The translations under genes were made by a program, and so were the position numbers. DNA of 64,000 nt from Sporolactobacillus sp. THM19-2 (GTDB lineage Bacteria > Bacillota > Bacilli > Bacillales > Sporolactobacillaceae), in assembly GCF_004153195.1 (NCBI RefSeq), contig NZ_SEMC01000010.1:1-64000 (forward strand), written 5' to 3'. A model generated the notes under the pieces. It searched no databases. It saw nothing but the letters and a program-made list of their open reading frames with translations, and was not told where the DNA came from. Of this stretch, positions 38,948 through 50,400 are shown in pieces (position 1 is the first letter of the stretch; every line of letters begins with the position of its first letter).

Positions 38948-39009
38948 GACATCCACTCCACTTTTTTATTTTACACACTGACTACACTATATTGCTTCTT
39001 TCTCCTTCC

Positions 39010-39093
39010 ATGGGTGTATGCTACACGTTCTTCACAAGAGGAGCAACATTCCGGAGCCGTAGCGGGCTATACGACTTCAGGCTTAGCACCCAT
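39010..39093 (-). other. Possible structured leader upstream of swrC
   Basis: ATGGGTG (39010-39016) and CACCCAT (39087-39093) are exact complements, with CTA/TAG extending the pairing after a bulge. They enclose ~70 nt with further short pairing blocks. It lies ~60 bp before the swrC start, in the 200-bp gap after sbcC. Its role is unknown. Confidence 0.3.
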
Positions 39094-39147
39094 ATTGAAT
39101 ATACTGTAGCGTTTTAATATGAACGGAAAATGAACAAGCCGTATTTT

Positions 39148-42100
39148 TTACAATAATTCCATGTGAACGCGGCTCCCTTTTCCCGACGGCTGAGCCGGTT
39201 CGACAATCAGCCTCCGCGGCAACCGTTCCCGCATTTCCGGCACGTGACTGATGACTCCGATGGACAGCCGGTGCATATGCAGTCTCTCCAGCGCCGTCAC
39301 AACTGTATCCAGTAAATCCGGATCCAGCGTACCGAATCCTTCGTCCAGAAAGAAAAACTGCAGTGGGACCTTGCCACGTAACTGAATCTGTTCAGACAGA
39401 GACAGCGCGAGTGACAATGAGGTCAGGAAGGTTTCTCCTCCGGAAAGTGAAGAAACCGGTCTCCGTAATCCCCCGTTCCCATCATCCCGGACAATAAAAC
39501 TGCCGGCATCATCAACTTCCAGTGCATAACGGTTACGTGTCAGTTGTCCCAGTCTCTTCGAAGCGGCATAGCAGACCTGCTGCAGCTGTTCTTTGGCAAT
39601 AAAGGAAACAAAGGCATTGCCTCGGAACACGCGCTGAAGTTTATCCAGCTGGTCTGCTGATTTCTGCCGCTGCTTTCGCTCTTTCTCCAGGCTGATAAAA
39701 AGGTCATGTTTTCCTTCAACATCGGACAACTCTTTGACACACGCCCCGTACTGTTCACTGAGCGCCTGACTCTTCTCCTTAAGCAGATTGCAGTCCTCTT
39801 GCGCCTTTTCCACTTGTTCCTTCGTTGCCGATCTTCCGGACAGTTTTTGTTCCAGCGTCAGAAGGCTTGAAGAAACGGCTCCTGTTTCTTTTTCGTAGCG
39901 GGCTACTTTTTCAGTTATCCTTTTGTTTTCTCTCTCATTCATTAATGCTGTTCTGACATCCTCACGGGAAGTAAACTCAGAAGAAGAAACTTTTTCCTTC
40001 CAGACTTTCACAGCCCTTTCCCGTGAAGCACGAACCCGGGTCAGGTGATCGGAAGCGCCATTCATCCGTTTGTCTTCGATGTGAAACAGGTCGAGGGCAC
40101 GCTGCCAGCTTTCGTTGCAGGCATTCTGGTCAGCTTTTAATTTTTGAATCAGAACTTCTGTCGCCTTCAGATCTTCTTCAATCGAGGCATCCTCCGCAAG
40201 CCCCAGTGACCTCAGTTCGTTTTTACATTGCGCCGCTGTATGGCGCCGGGCGTCTGCCGTCCCTTTCAGTCCGTTCCATTCAGCTTCCTGTTTTGCCTTC
40301 TGCTGCTGCAGATCCTGAAGCTGATCAATCGTCCGGTTATATTTTCCACGGAGACTGCCCAGCTGATTTTGAATATTTTCCGACTGACTGTCGGATTCCC
40401 GGATTTTATCAGCAATCTGCTTGAGCTGATCCCCTGACGGCCAGTCAGCGGGCCAGTTTTTCTGGATCTGTTTCATTTTTTCTTTTAATTTCTCTGCACT
40501 TCGGGCGATATCCTTCTGTTCTTTTTCAACAAAATTCAGCGAAGAGGCGGTCGCTGCCCCTTCTTGCAACAGAGTCTGGACACGGGTCTTCAGATGATCC
40601 AGCCTCTCGGTGATCTCCAGTACATCCTGTCGTCCCGCCCTGACGGAGGCTTCTGTCTCCCCCATCAGAGTCTCTACCGGTGCATCTTTTCTGATTCTCT
40701 CCTCCGGCCACTGATCAGCACCCGTGAGTTTCTCTGATTGAACAGAGTCTGTCCTCATTCCGGGTAAAAGTGCAGAGGCCGTCTTGACCGCCTGCTCCAG
40801 ATTCGCAAGCAGGATCCGGATATCCTGATCCTGCTGCATCAGCGTGTTCGCCGCATCCTGCCAGGATTGAATCATCTGATCAGATGGACCCTTCCTGCTG
40901 TCTGCAGCCACCGCAGGCGCAGGATGGTGCAGCGCACCGCAAACCGGACAGGGGGCGCCTTCCTGCAGTCCGCCTGCCAGATTGTGTGCCAGTGTCTGCC
41001 TGTACGCTTCGTCTTTCTCGTGGACAGCCTCTTCTTTTTTTGCCAGAAAATCATTCTTAAGTATTTTGATCTTGCTGCTCAGGTCTGACAGACGATTATA
41101 AACATGCATGCAGTGGGCAAACCATTCTTTACCTTTTTCTGTCAGCCGTTTAAGGGTCGTCTGCTGCTGATCTGCCTGCATGCGCAGAGACTGATGATCT
41201 TTCTCTTTCATCTTCCACTTGATCCGTTTCTCATCAATCTGAGTGCGAAGTGAATCTACATCCTTCTTTGCGTTCTGTGCCTGGCTGACCTGTTGCCTGA
41301 GCGCGCTGGTTACTGTGTGCTCCTGAAGCCTTTGTTCAAGTTGCCGGATCATGCTGGTCAGGCGATCCCTTTTTCGCGCTTCTTCCTCAGAAAGTTCGTT
41401 AAGTCTGCTAACCCTTTCGGACAATACTCTGATCTTTTCTGAAGCCGTTTCTGCGTCTTTTTTCGCCTGATCAAACTGTTTCTTTACGCTGATGCCCTGT
41501 ATCAGCACCTTTTTCTTTTCGATCAGCAAAGGTTCCCTGGTCTCCAGTGCCTTTCTGGCCTGGATGAATGCCTTTTTTTCAGTCTGTTCTGCTGTTCTGG
41601 CCGCTTCCAGCCGGGCAGAAGCATTTTTCATTTCCTGTTCAGAATCGGCCTGCTCACGTTCAGAAGCCTCAAGCGTTTCAAGATAGGGGATGATCTTTTC
41701 CGCTGCATCACTCTTTGTCAGTCTCTTTTTTTCTTCTTCAATTGCAGATTTTTCCCTGATAAGTGTCTGGAGCTGCCTTTTTTTCATCGCAAGCTCATTC
41801 TGCAGATCAAAGATATTTCTTATTTCTTCCTGCCGCTTCTCCTCTAAATCAAGCTGCTTCCCCGTCTCAGTCAGTTTATGATGAATCTTTATGCTTTCTT
41901 CTCGCAGGGCACGGACATGTTCCGAAGACGCATCACCAAGAACCGCTTCTTTCTCAGCAATGACTGCCAGTCGCTGCTGAACCGAAGCCGCGTGATTTCT
42001 CAGGCGTAAGGTCAGCACATCCCCATATTGTTCGAGGTGAAAAATGCGCTGGAGCATCTGGCGTCGTTCGATTCCCCTGAGTTTCAGGAATTCAGAAAAT

Positions 42101-42564
42101 TTCCCTTGCGGAAGGACGACGGCCCGCGTAAAGTCATCGTGTGTCAGTCCGAGAATCTCCTGAATTTTACCTGTCACATCACGTTCCTTATCCGCCAGCA
42201 CAGTCCTGCTGCCGTCAGGGCCAATCTGAAACAAGCGGCAGCTGCTCATTCTCAGACCGCCTTCCTTTGTCCGCTTATAGGCCCGCTCAGCCCGGTAGCG
42301 TTCGACGGTGTCTCCATTAAGTTCAAAAGTAAAGCTGACAGAGAGCTGATCCTCCAGCTGGTTGAGTATACCCTGAGTATGATTGGATGCCCGCTCGACG
42401 GTCCCATACAAAGCCAGGGTCATAGCGTCAAGAATGGTTGATTTGCCGCTCCCCGTAGGTCCAAAAATACCAAAGATCCCATCTGCACATAATTGTTCAA
42501 AATCGATTCGCTGCCTGTTACGAAAGCTGTTCAGTCCCTGAAGTGTCAGTTCAATCGGTTTCAT
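39148..42564 (-). CDS. sbcC: Exonuclease subunit SbcC
   Basis: SMC-like ATPase of the SbcCD nuclease, 1,138 aa; with SbcD it opens hairpins and trims DNA ends. N-terminal Walker A GPTGSGKSTILD (~36), long coiled coils, a central zinc hook CPVCG (~500) and C-terminal signature SSLSGGETFLTSLSLALSLS with Walker B FFLDEGFGTLD. ATG at 42564 follows GGGAGGG; the ORF is open 45 codons further, inside sbcD. The first 14 nt overlap sbcD, suggesting coupled translation. Confidence 0.94.
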   Translation of the reverse strand: MKPIELTLQGLNSFRNRQRIDFEQLCADGIFGIFGPTGSGKSTILDAMTLALYGTVERASNHTQGILNQLEDQLSVSFTFELNGDTVERYRAERAYKRTKEGGLRMSSCRLFQIGPDGSRTVLADKERDVTGKIQEILGLTHDDFTRAVVLPQGKFSEFLKLRGIERRQMLQRIFHLEQYGDVLTLRLRNHAASVQQRLAVIAEKEAVLGDASSEHVRALREESIKIHHKLTETGKQLDLEEKRQEEIRNIFDLQNELAMKKRQLQTLIREKSAIEEEKKRLTKSDAAEKIIPYLETLEASEREQADSEQEMKNASARLEAARTAEQTEKKAFIQARKALETREPLLIEKKKVLIQGISVKKQFDQAKKDAETASEKIRVLSERVSRLNELSEEEARKRDRLTSMIRQLEQRLQEHTVTSALRQQVSQAQNAKKDVDSLRTQIDEKRIKWKMKEKDHQSLRMQADQQQTTLKRLTEKGKEWFAHCMHVYNRLSDLSSKIKILKNDFLAKKEEAVHEKDEAYRQTLAHNLAGGLQEGAPCPVCGALHHPAPAVAADSRKGPSDQMIQSWQDAANTLMQQDQDIRILLANLEQAVKTASALLPGMRTDSVQSEKLTGADQWPEERIRKDAPVETLMGETEASVRAGRQDVLEITERLDHLKTRVQTLLQEGAATASSLNFVEKEQKDIARSAEKLKEKMKQIQKNWPADWPSGDQLKQIADKIRESDSQSENIQNQLGSLRGKYNRTIDQLQDLQQQKAKQEAEWNGLKGTADARRHTAAQCKNELRSLGLAEDASIEEDLKATEVLIQKLKADQNACNESWQRALDLFHIEDKRMNGASDHLTRVRASRERAVKVWKEKVSSSEFTSREDVRTALMNERENKRITEKVARYEKETGAVSSSLLTLEQKLSGRSATKEQVEKAQEDCNLLKEKSQALSEQYGACVKELSDVEGKHDLFISLEKERKQRQKSADQLDKLQRVFRGNAFVSFIAKEQLQQVCYAASKRLGQLTRNRYALEVDDAGSFIVRDDGNGGLRRPVSSLSGGETFLTSLSLALSLSEQIQLRGKVPLQFFFLDEGFGTLDPDLLDTVVTALERLHMHRLSIGVISHVPEMRERLPRRLIVEPAQPSGKGSRVHMELL

Positions 42565-43756
42565 GTCTGTCCCTCCCTGCCGCAGCTTCCTCTTCTGCTT
42601 CATTGTCCTGAAGAAGCTGCAGAAAAAGGCGCACAAGTTCCGGTTCGGGTTCGGCTCCACGGGTCTGCTCTTTATAAAAACGGATAAAGAGCTGATCAAT
42701 CGGGAGATGCGTACGGGCCTGATCCTGCAGATCCGGCCCTCCCGCCTGGTAAATGGGCCGGATACCGACTATGTAAGGGTCTGCTTTGCGCAATTCCTGA
42801 ATCTCGTGCATATTAAGCGCGTGATCAAGCTGAATCTCCAGGTCGATCCACGCGTCACCGTCGCGCCCTTCATCAAGCCATCTGTGCACTTCGTCAAGGC
42901 CGTTTTCTGCTCTCCAGCGGACAAGCGGTCTCCCCGAAACCAGGGGTATTTCTTTAACCTGTGCCTTTTTTCCCGGCTGCACATCGATGATCGTCACCGA
43001 TTTTTTGTTTCCTGCTTCAGAAAAACTGTAGGCAAGGGGGGAACCGGCATAACGGGTCGGAACCGGGGACCGCTCAATCGTCTGAGGACGATGCAGATGA
43101 CCAAGAGCCACATACTGCGCTTCTTCGGGAAATGATGATGGATACACCGTATAGGCCCCTCCGACCTGAACCGGTCGCTCTGATTCCGACTCTTTTCCGC
43201 CGGATGTGAATACATGGGTCATCAGCACATTAACTGATCCCGGTGTAAATTTTCCGGCATGTTCGGAAAAAAGCATGTTCAGGCGGTCATTATACGCCTC
43301 CTGAATGGCGCTTTCTTCATTCATTGCACTCAGACATTCATTGAGCCGTGATTCAGAGGGATAGGGGACGCATCCTGCAATCAGTGTTTCCCCTGTTCGT
43401 TCAACAGGAACGCGGACCGGATCTGGCGTCGGACGTCCGATAATGGTAATGCCCTGCCGTCCGGCCAGTGGCCTTGAAGCCTGCAGGCGGTCGGGACTGT
43501 CATGATTTCCGGCAATAATTAAAAAAGGGCGTTTACCCCCTTTTGCGATTCTTTCTGCTGTTTCATAAAAAAGAGATTCAGAGATGGCAGGCGGATTGAC
43601 CGTATCAAACACATCCCCTGCCATCAGTACAGCATCCACCTGTTCTTCATCTGCAATTCGGCAAATCTCGTCCATGACCGACTCCTGTTCATCCTGCCTG
43701 GAACGCCCTTCCAGCGTTCTGCCAAGGTGCCAGTCCGCCGTGTGCAGCAACCTCAT
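42551..43756 (-). CDS. sbcD: Exonuclease subunit SbcD
   Basis: Mre11-type metallophosphoesterase, 401 aa, nuclease partner of SbcC. Metal-binding motifs: HTADWHLGR (5-13), MAGDVFD (~46), AGNHDSPDR (~82), LMTHVF (~185) and LGHLHRPQ (~222). The start overlaps the addA stop by 4 nt (ATGA). The C-terminal tail ends in an acidic stretch (QDNEAEEEAAA). Confidence 0.95.
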   Translation of the reverse strand: MRLLHTADWHLGRTLEGRSRQDEQESVMDEICRIADEEQVDAVLMAGDVFDTVNPPAISESLFYETAERIAKGGKRPFLIIAGNHDSPDRLQASRPLAGRQGITIIGRPTPDPVRVPVERTGETLIAGCVPYPSESRLNECLSAMNEESAIQEAYNDRLNMLFSEHAGKFTPGSVNVLMTHVFTSGGKESESERPVQVGGAYTVYPSSFPEEAQYVALGHLHRPQTIERSPVPTRYAGSPLAYSFSEAGNKKSVTIIDVQPGKKAQVKEIPLVSGRPLVRWRAENGLDEVHRWLDEGRDGDAWIDLEIQLDHALNMHEIQELRKADPYIVGIRPIYQAGGPDLQDQARTHLPIDQLFIRFYKEQTRGAEPEPELVRLFLQLLQDNEAEEEAAAGRDRHETD

Positions 43757-46700
43757 TTAAAAATCCTCCTCTCACCGGTCAGATCCACGAATTTTCCAAT
43801 ATCAAAAGCATATAAACCGATTCTGGAAACGGGACGATGCCAGATTTTCTCAATGGCGAGCCGGTACAGATCGAGCTGCACGTGATACCGGCGCTTTAAT
43901 TCTTTCATGGCCTCGCTCTCGTCCGGGAAACGGCCGGTTAAACGGTCCGTTTTATAATCGAGCAGGATCAGACCTTCCGCCGTTTCGATAATACAGTCAA
44001 TCACTCCCTGGATCAGGACAGCTTCATCGGCAGGATCACCGCGCCATGTCGGATAAACCTCTCCGGCCGGAAGGACCAGACTGAACGGACATTCTCGCGA
44101 GACTTTTTCCGCCTGCTGCATTTTTCTTCCGGCAGATGTCCGGAAGAAAGCACTGACTGCCTGATAATCCAGACTGTTCTCCTGTTCAGGGGTCAATATC
44201 TCTTTTTCAACCAGCTGCTCCCCCTGAACGCGTAGCTGTCTGATATCCAGTGGGCCGGCCAGATTCAGATGCTGCATCAGAAGGTGAAGCGCCGTACCTC
44301 GTTCAGAAGCCGACAGTCCGCCGCTCTGAAGAAAACGAGGGCGATCTCCTGCTGTTACTGAAAAACGTCCGGACAGCAATCGATTATCCTGTCCCGCGCT
44401 GAAGTAATCCTGCTGCGATTTGATTTCAGTGACCGTCTGTTTGGCCATAGAAGTCGCCGCCTGTTGCCAGGGATACACCCACTCAAGCCGGCGGCTGACT
44501 TCATCTTCCCGTCCTGATGCTGAAGGGACCGGTCGGAAGTGCCTGACCTTTTCCATTCGGGTCTGATCTCTTTCCGGTTTCTCCTGTTCCCTGACCACCG
44601 CTGAAGAAGGGATCAGCTGCACATGCCATACAGAAGGATCGCGTGAAACAAAATCCCGGTCCGGTCTGACTTGAGCCAGGTCATGCAAGGGGACCGCCGA
44701 GCGGTGCCGCAGGATGCATGGACCCAGCCAGTCCAGAAAAGCGGACGCAGTGCTGCGATAGTATTCCGGAAGCAGCCAGTCCCGGGTTTTTATCGCTCCG
44801 GCCCAGTGTTGCACCGTTTTCTCCAGATTGCGAACCGCACCCGTCAGGATCAGTTTCTCCCGGGCCCGTGTCAGGGCGACGTAGAGGATTCTCATTTCTT
44901 CAGCATTGGCCTCTTTTTTCATTTGTTCTTTAATGGCCAGATAGGGCAGCGTGGGTACACTAATCCGCTGATCCGGATCAATCCAGCGTGTACCGAATCC
45001 AAGCGATTTGTGCAGAAGCGCAGGCGCCAGTGTATCTCTCCTGTTAAACTTTTTATTTATGCCGGCAACAAAAACTACCGGAAACTCGAGCCCTTTACTT
45101 TTGTGAATCGTCATGATCCTCACGACATCTTCCTGTTCACTGAGCGCACGAGCTTCACCGAGATCCCCGCCGTTCTTTCTCAGGCGCTCGATAAATCTCA
45201 GAAAACGGAACAGGCCGCGAAACGACGTCTTTTCATATTGCCTTGCCCGGTCATAGAACGCTTTAAGATTAGCCTGTCTCTGCGTCCCGCCGGTCAATCC
45301 TCCTGCATAATCGTAAAAACCGGTATCCCGGTAGATCTGCCAGATTAATTCAGAAACAGAATGACTGACGGACATATTTTTCCATTCCGACAGCTGTTCC
45401 AGAAAGGCGTTCAGTTGATCTCTCAGACTGCCCTTTGCTTCTGCAACATACTTTTTCAGCGCTGAAAAGAAGTTTCCGCTCCGATCGGTGATACGGATCT
45501 GTGCCAGCGCATCACCATCCAGCCCGACTATTGGTGACCGCAGAACTGAAGCAAGCGGAATATCCTGAAACGGGTTATCAATGACCTGAAGAACGGAAAG
45601 CATCACGGAGACCTCATTCGCGTCAAAATAGCCGGTTGACAATTCGGCATAAGCCGGAATTCCCCGTGCGTCAAGCACCTCTTTCATTGCCGTCGCCGTT
45701 TGACTTGCCGACCGCATCAGGATGGCGATATCCCGGAAACGAACAGGACGCATCTGACCTGTCTTTTTGTCGCAGACCCGAAAAGCAGGGCCCGTTCCAT
45801 TTCCTGTCATAGCCAGAATCCGGTCGGCAATAGCTGCCGCTTCCAGTTCTTCATTTTCGTATTCTTCGACCCCGTTATCTGCCGCACGCTCTCCTTCAGC
45901 ATCTCTTTCAATCAATTCCAGGTCGACCGCTCTGCCTGCTTCCGGATAATCTGCGCCGTACTTCAATTCGGCCGCCTGATCATAGGCAATGTCTCCGACT
46001 GCTTCATCCATCGTCTGTCTGAAAATAAAATTGGTGCCGTTGATGATCTCAGGTCGACTTCGGAAATTACTGGATAGATCGATTTTTTCACCATCTGTAT
46101 CACTGCCGGCAAAGTTTTTGTATTTTTCAATGAAGAGAGCCGGTTCCGCCAGACGGAATCCGTAAATGCTCTGTTTCACGTCACCCACCATAAACAAATT
46201 ACCGCCGTGCTTCCCGTCTCTTGTGATCAGCCGGATAATCGACTCCTGCACCCGGTTCGTATCCTGGTATTCATCAATCAGTACTTCTTCAAAGTGAGAC
46301 CGGTATTGCGTGGCGACTACAGAAGGAGCTTCATGACCCGGCGCTGAACCTTCTTTTCTTAATACCGTCAGGGCTTCGTGTTCGAGATCGGAAAAATCAA
46401 GGACACCCTTCCGCCTTTTTTCCTTTTTAAATGCTGCCGCGAACTGCTTCACGAGTTTGCCTAACTGTTCAACGGAGGGAGCCATATCTTTCAAATCCCG
46501 TAGAGCCTCTTCAGATGAACGTGAAAACCACTGGTCTTTCAGATCACTGACCTCTTTTTTCACATGATCCCGTATTTTTTTCACCTGATCTTTAAGCGTT
46601 GCAGCAACGTCATGTCCTCTCGAGGCTTTCATTTTCCCAAAAGACAGAGCGAGTACTTCCGACCGAATCTCTTCCCAGCTCTTTCCCTGAGTATGCAGCA

Positions 46701-47496
46701 CGCGCTCAAGCCCGTTCAGGTCCAGAGAAAGAGTCTCTTCATAGACAGCCGGTCCGCCCGGTTCCCCGCAAATTTCACGCGCTTCAGAAAGCGCCGCAAC
46801 AAATCCTTTTATTCTTCGAAACAGGGATTCTTTCAGATCCTTAATCCATGAGAAATCATCAATCGAAGCCTCCTGATCCGGATGGTAAGCGCGCACCATC
46901 TGATTCAGCCAGTCATCCGGCCAGGGATTGCTTCGGGCAAAATGATACAGGCGAAAGACCAGATTAAGCAGTGCATCGTCACTCCTGTCACCGGAATAAC
47001 GGTCGACAAGTCTGAAAAACTCAGGATCTCCGGAGGCATAGTTTTCTTCAAGTACCTGTTCCAAGACTTCTTCTTTGAGCAGTTCCGCTTCTGTTTCGTC
47101 GAGGAGACGAAATCCGGGATCAAGGTCAAGAAAATAGTAATATTTTTTAATAATGGACATGCAGAAGGCGTGAAGGGTCATAATGGGTGCTTTACTGAGC
47201 AGCGCCTGCTGCCTGCGGAGAAACAGATTTTCCGGATGCGCCGAAAGTTCTTTCTCCAGTGCCTGTCCGATGCGTTCTCTCATCTCCGAAGCTGCAGCCT
47301 TTGTGAACGTGACGACCAGCAGTTCATCAATATTGACCGGATGCCCGGGATCCATGATCCTGCGGATAATGCGTTCAACCAGGACCGCCGTCTTTCCGGA
47401 TCCGGCTGCCGCGGCAACCAGAATATCGTGCCCTTTTTCCGTTATCGCGCGCCATTGCTCATCGGTCCATCTTGTTCCCTCAGGCTTTGGGGTCAT
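43753..47496 (-). CDS. addA: ATP-dependent helicase/nuclease subunit A (AddA)
   Basis: A 1,247-aa UvrD-type helicase plus RecB-type nuclease of AddAB, which resects double-strand breaks for RecA. Helicase motifs: Walker A AAAGSGKTAVLVERI (~33), motif II LIDEYQDTNR, and motif VI in ILYVALTRAREKLIL. The C-terminal nuclease has the conserved DYKTDR in GLILLDYKTDRLTG (~1180). Overlaps: 17 nt with addB upstream and 4 nt with sbcD downstream. Confidence 0.96.
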   Translation of the reverse strand: MTPKPEGTRWTDEQWRAITEKGHDILVAAAAGSGKTAVLVERIIRRIMDPGHPVNIDELLVVTFTKAAASEMRERIGQALEKELSAHPENLFLRRQQALLSKAPIMTLHAFCMSIIKKYYYFLDLDPGFRLLDETEAELLKEEVLEQVLEENYASGDPEFFRLVDRYSGDRSDDALLNLVFRLYHFARSNPWPDDWLNQMVRAYHPDQEASIDDFSWIKDLKESLFRRIKGFVAALSEAREICGEPGGPAVYEETLSLDLNGLERVLHTQGKSWEEIRSEVLALSFGKMKASRGHDVAATLKDQVKKIRDHVKKEVSDLKDQWFSRSSEEALRDLKDMAPSVEQLGKLVKQFAAAFKKEKRRKGVLDFSDLEHEALTVLRKEGSAPGHEAPSVVATQYRSHFEEVLIDEYQDTNRVQESIIRLITRDGKHGGNLFMVGDVKQSIYGFRLAEPALFIEKYKNFAGSDTDGEKIDLSSNFRSRPEIINGTNFIFRQTMDEAVGDIAYDQAAELKYGADYPEAGRAVDLELIERDAEGERAADNGVEEYENEELEAAAIADRILAMTGNGTGPAFRVCDKKTGQMRPVRFRDIAILMRSASQTATAMKEVLDARGIPAYAELSTGYFDANEVSVMLSVLQVIDNPFQDIPLASVLRSPIVGLDGDALAQIRITDRSGNFFSALKKYVAEAKGSLRDQLNAFLEQLSEWKNMSVSHSVSELIWQIYRDTGFYDYAGGLTGGTQRQANLKAFYDRARQYEKTSFRGLFRFLRFIERLRKNGGDLGEARALSEQEDVVRIMTIHKSKGLEFPVVFVAGINKKFNRRDTLAPALLHKSLGFGTRWIDPDQRISVPTLPYLAIKEQMKKEANAEEMRILYVALTRAREKLILTGAVRNLEKTVQHWAGAIKTRDWLLPEYYRSTASAFLDWLGPCILRHRSAVPLHDLAQVRPDRDFVSRDPSVWHVQLIPSSAVVREQEKPERDQTRMEKVRHFRPVPSASGREDEVSRRLEWVYPWQQAATSMAKQTVTEIKSQQDYFSAGQDNRLLSGRFSVTAGDRPRFLQSGGLSASERGTALHLLMQHLNLAGPLDIRQLRVQGEQLVEKEILTPEQENSLDYQAVSAFFRTSAGRKMQQAEKVSRECPFSLVLPAGEVYPTWRGDPADEAVLIQGVIDCIIETAEGLILLDYKTDRLTGRFPDESEAMKELKRRYHVQLDLYRLAIEKIWHRPVSRIGLYAFDIGKFVDLTGERRIFK

Positions 47497-50400
47497 CGTT
47501 CTCCGTCTCCTTTCCCTTTATTTCTTCCAGTACACGGTCTGCAGAAAGTTGCTTCAGAACCCGGTAATTATTGCCCGGCCGGGACTGATCAAACAGACAT
47601 ACCGGTCTGAACGGGCAATAGGTACACGGGACGCGGCTCTTATCTTTAAAAGGAGCAATGCGGACATCCCCGCCGGTTATTTTCTGACCGACGTCTTTCA
47701 TCACCGCTCTGGTGTATGTTCTTAAGGCATGAAACTGCTCTTTCCCGGCAACGGACGAGCCTTTGTAATAGCCGCCGTTTTTCTTCAGCCCGAAAGGCGC
47801 GATCTGTGACCAGCCGCCCTGAGCATGTGCATCATTCAGGAGCAGAGCAGGTTCATCGGCCAGCAGCAGTCCCTTCATTTTAAACTTTTTATACAGTTCT
47901 TCTTCGATCGCGTCCCCAGGAAGCTTGTGATCGAGGCTGAGTGTCGGATTGTGTATGTGAAAATACAGGACACCCGCCGGTTCTGCCTGGGTACCGATCC
48001 ACTTCTGTGAGTACGTAATCACCACATCAAGATAGGCAAGCATTTGCAGGGCAAGGCCGTAATAAACATCTGACAGATTTAAATCCTTTAATCCTGACTT
48101 GTAGTCAATGATTCTGAGCAGAATCCGGTCTCCGATGGTTGCCTTATCAATCCGATCAATCCGCCCGACAACCTCCATCCGGCAGCCTCCGGGCAGGTCA
48201 AATGTCAGTGCGGGAAGAGGCTTTCCCGGTCCAAACGGGAGTTCGAGGCCGACCGGAACAAACCCGCTTGACTGCGCGTGACGGCGCATGACCCGGGCTG
48301 CCCGGGCAACGACCTGCTCCAGTTTGTGCTGCAGGTAACCGTAGCGGCTGCTGCTTGTCAGAATCTGGTGCTGCAGATTCGGGGCGATCCGCGTCACGGT
48401 TTCAGAAGCCAGTTTATCGCAGTCTCCTTCTGACAGGTCATTCCAGGTCATGTGATGAGACATAATTTCTTCGATCATTTTTCTTACGGCCAGATGGAAC
48501 AGCTGCCCAATATCCGGAGCGTCGAGCTGAAAAACCTCACGCTCCCTGAGGCCCAGTCCGTAGGAGGCAAACTGGGAAAACGGGCAGGCGTTGAAGCGTT
48601 CCATCCTCGATACACTTGCCTGAATCGTCTCTCCGTAGAGTGCCCTGGCCGATGCCGGACTGAGAGAGGCTTCATTTCGCGAAAACAGACCCGAGAGACG
48701 CCTGCGTGCGGTATCTTTCCATTTTACCCGTGACGTATACCAATTATATGTATCCCACCAGATATCGGACATGCCGTATCCCTTTTGCCATTCTCTGATT
48801 TGTGCGGCAAGATAACTTATCGTTTTCCCTGGTGCATTGATAAACTGCATCTGGTTCTCTTCGGAGAGCGCCCGCGGCTCCGATGGCGACAACCTCACTT
48901 TAAGTCCGGGAAAACGACGTTTGATCCTGCCGATCAGGGGAGAAGCCTTCATGGATTCTCCTGCTTCCGAGGCTAATGGATAAGACAGGAACAGCCTTTC
49001 CGTCGGGAGTGACAGGGCCCGGAAACACAGTTCATTTTCACCGGACATCTGTCCGTTATCACCCTCAGCAACATGCAATCCGCGTTCTTCCAGGAGTGTC
49101 CGGTCCTCGTCTGAAAACAGGCCGCGTTCGGAAGGTTTTGCCGGAAGGACGCCCTCATTGACGCCAAGCAGAAAAACGGCTTTGAGTTCAGTTGAGCGCA
49201 TCCGGTCCAGACTGCCTGCCAGTACCTGATCCAGTGCAGGAGGTACGAGGGCGAATTCAAGCTGATCGAGACCGGTATCAATGATTTTCGTAAAAAGATC
49301 GAGCGACAGCGGTTCATCGCCTGCTCCTTCCACACACTGGTCCAGCATGTCGATGACGGCCTTCCAGACCTGCCCGTGTTCTTTTGCTTCTTCAAGCTGC
49401 CCCTTTTTTTCCGCATCTCTTGCCAGCCATTCCAGTTTATCCGGTATCATGAGATTGATCAGAAAATCGTAGATTGCCTTACATTTATCCCGGATATTTT
49501 TGGCTGATTTCAGTTCCTGCTCAAAACCCTGCAGAGGCCCGGCAATCAGAGCACGAAGGTGGTTAATCCGCTTCTGTGCCTCCCGCTCTTCTTTCGACAT
49601 TTTCCCCGGCTCTTCTTTTAGCCCGCGATTCACTCTGTAATCCCACGGCTTCTTTTCCGTCCACTTTTTCCGGCCATATATGCCATAGGCAAGCACATAG
49701 TTTTCAAGTTCATCAATGGCCTCCCGTGCTTCAGAAAGGGGGATACCCGCGGGATGAATCAGGTCCGTTTTGGCACAGCGAAATACCGGCTCATAGCGCC
49801 AGTTCTGCTGCACAACCTCCAGGGCGGACCGGATCAGTTCGATCAGCGGATGATGGCGCATCGATTTCTTTTGATCGATAAAAATCGGAATCCCGTAATC
49901 TCCGAATATCGTTTCTATCAGATCGGCGTATTGATCCAGATTCCGCACAAGAACCGTTATTTCCCGATATCTGATGGTGTGATCGCGTGTCAAAGCAATA
50001 ATATCCCTTGCCGCCTGTTCAATTTCTTCCCTTTTATTAACGGCCTCAGTCAGAACAATACCATCAGTCTGATCACATGTCGCAAGTGGATACCGTCCAA
50101 ATGACAAATTCAGATGCTTCAGGGCTCTTTTCTGCGTACGAACGACCCTGCTTTTAATGATCAGCGGTTCAGATGGAAGCTGCATTTCCTCTGCCCAGGC
50201 ATCCAGCTGAATATAGAGCAGTGCAGGATGTCTGAATGGGGAGAACTCGTCGGGCGGCCTGTCATAGGCTTTATCCGCCCCGATGATAACGGTTGTCCGT
50301 TTTGCAGTCTCCATCAGTTCCTCTGTGACAAGCTGTTCTTCCGGTGTCATGGTCTGGAATCCGTCAACCCATACTTCCGCCTGTTTCAGAAAATCTGTTT

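Noticed and set aside
46882-47610. 242-aa plus-strand ORF
   Set aside because: Shadow of addA and addB, which have full helicase and nuclease motifs.
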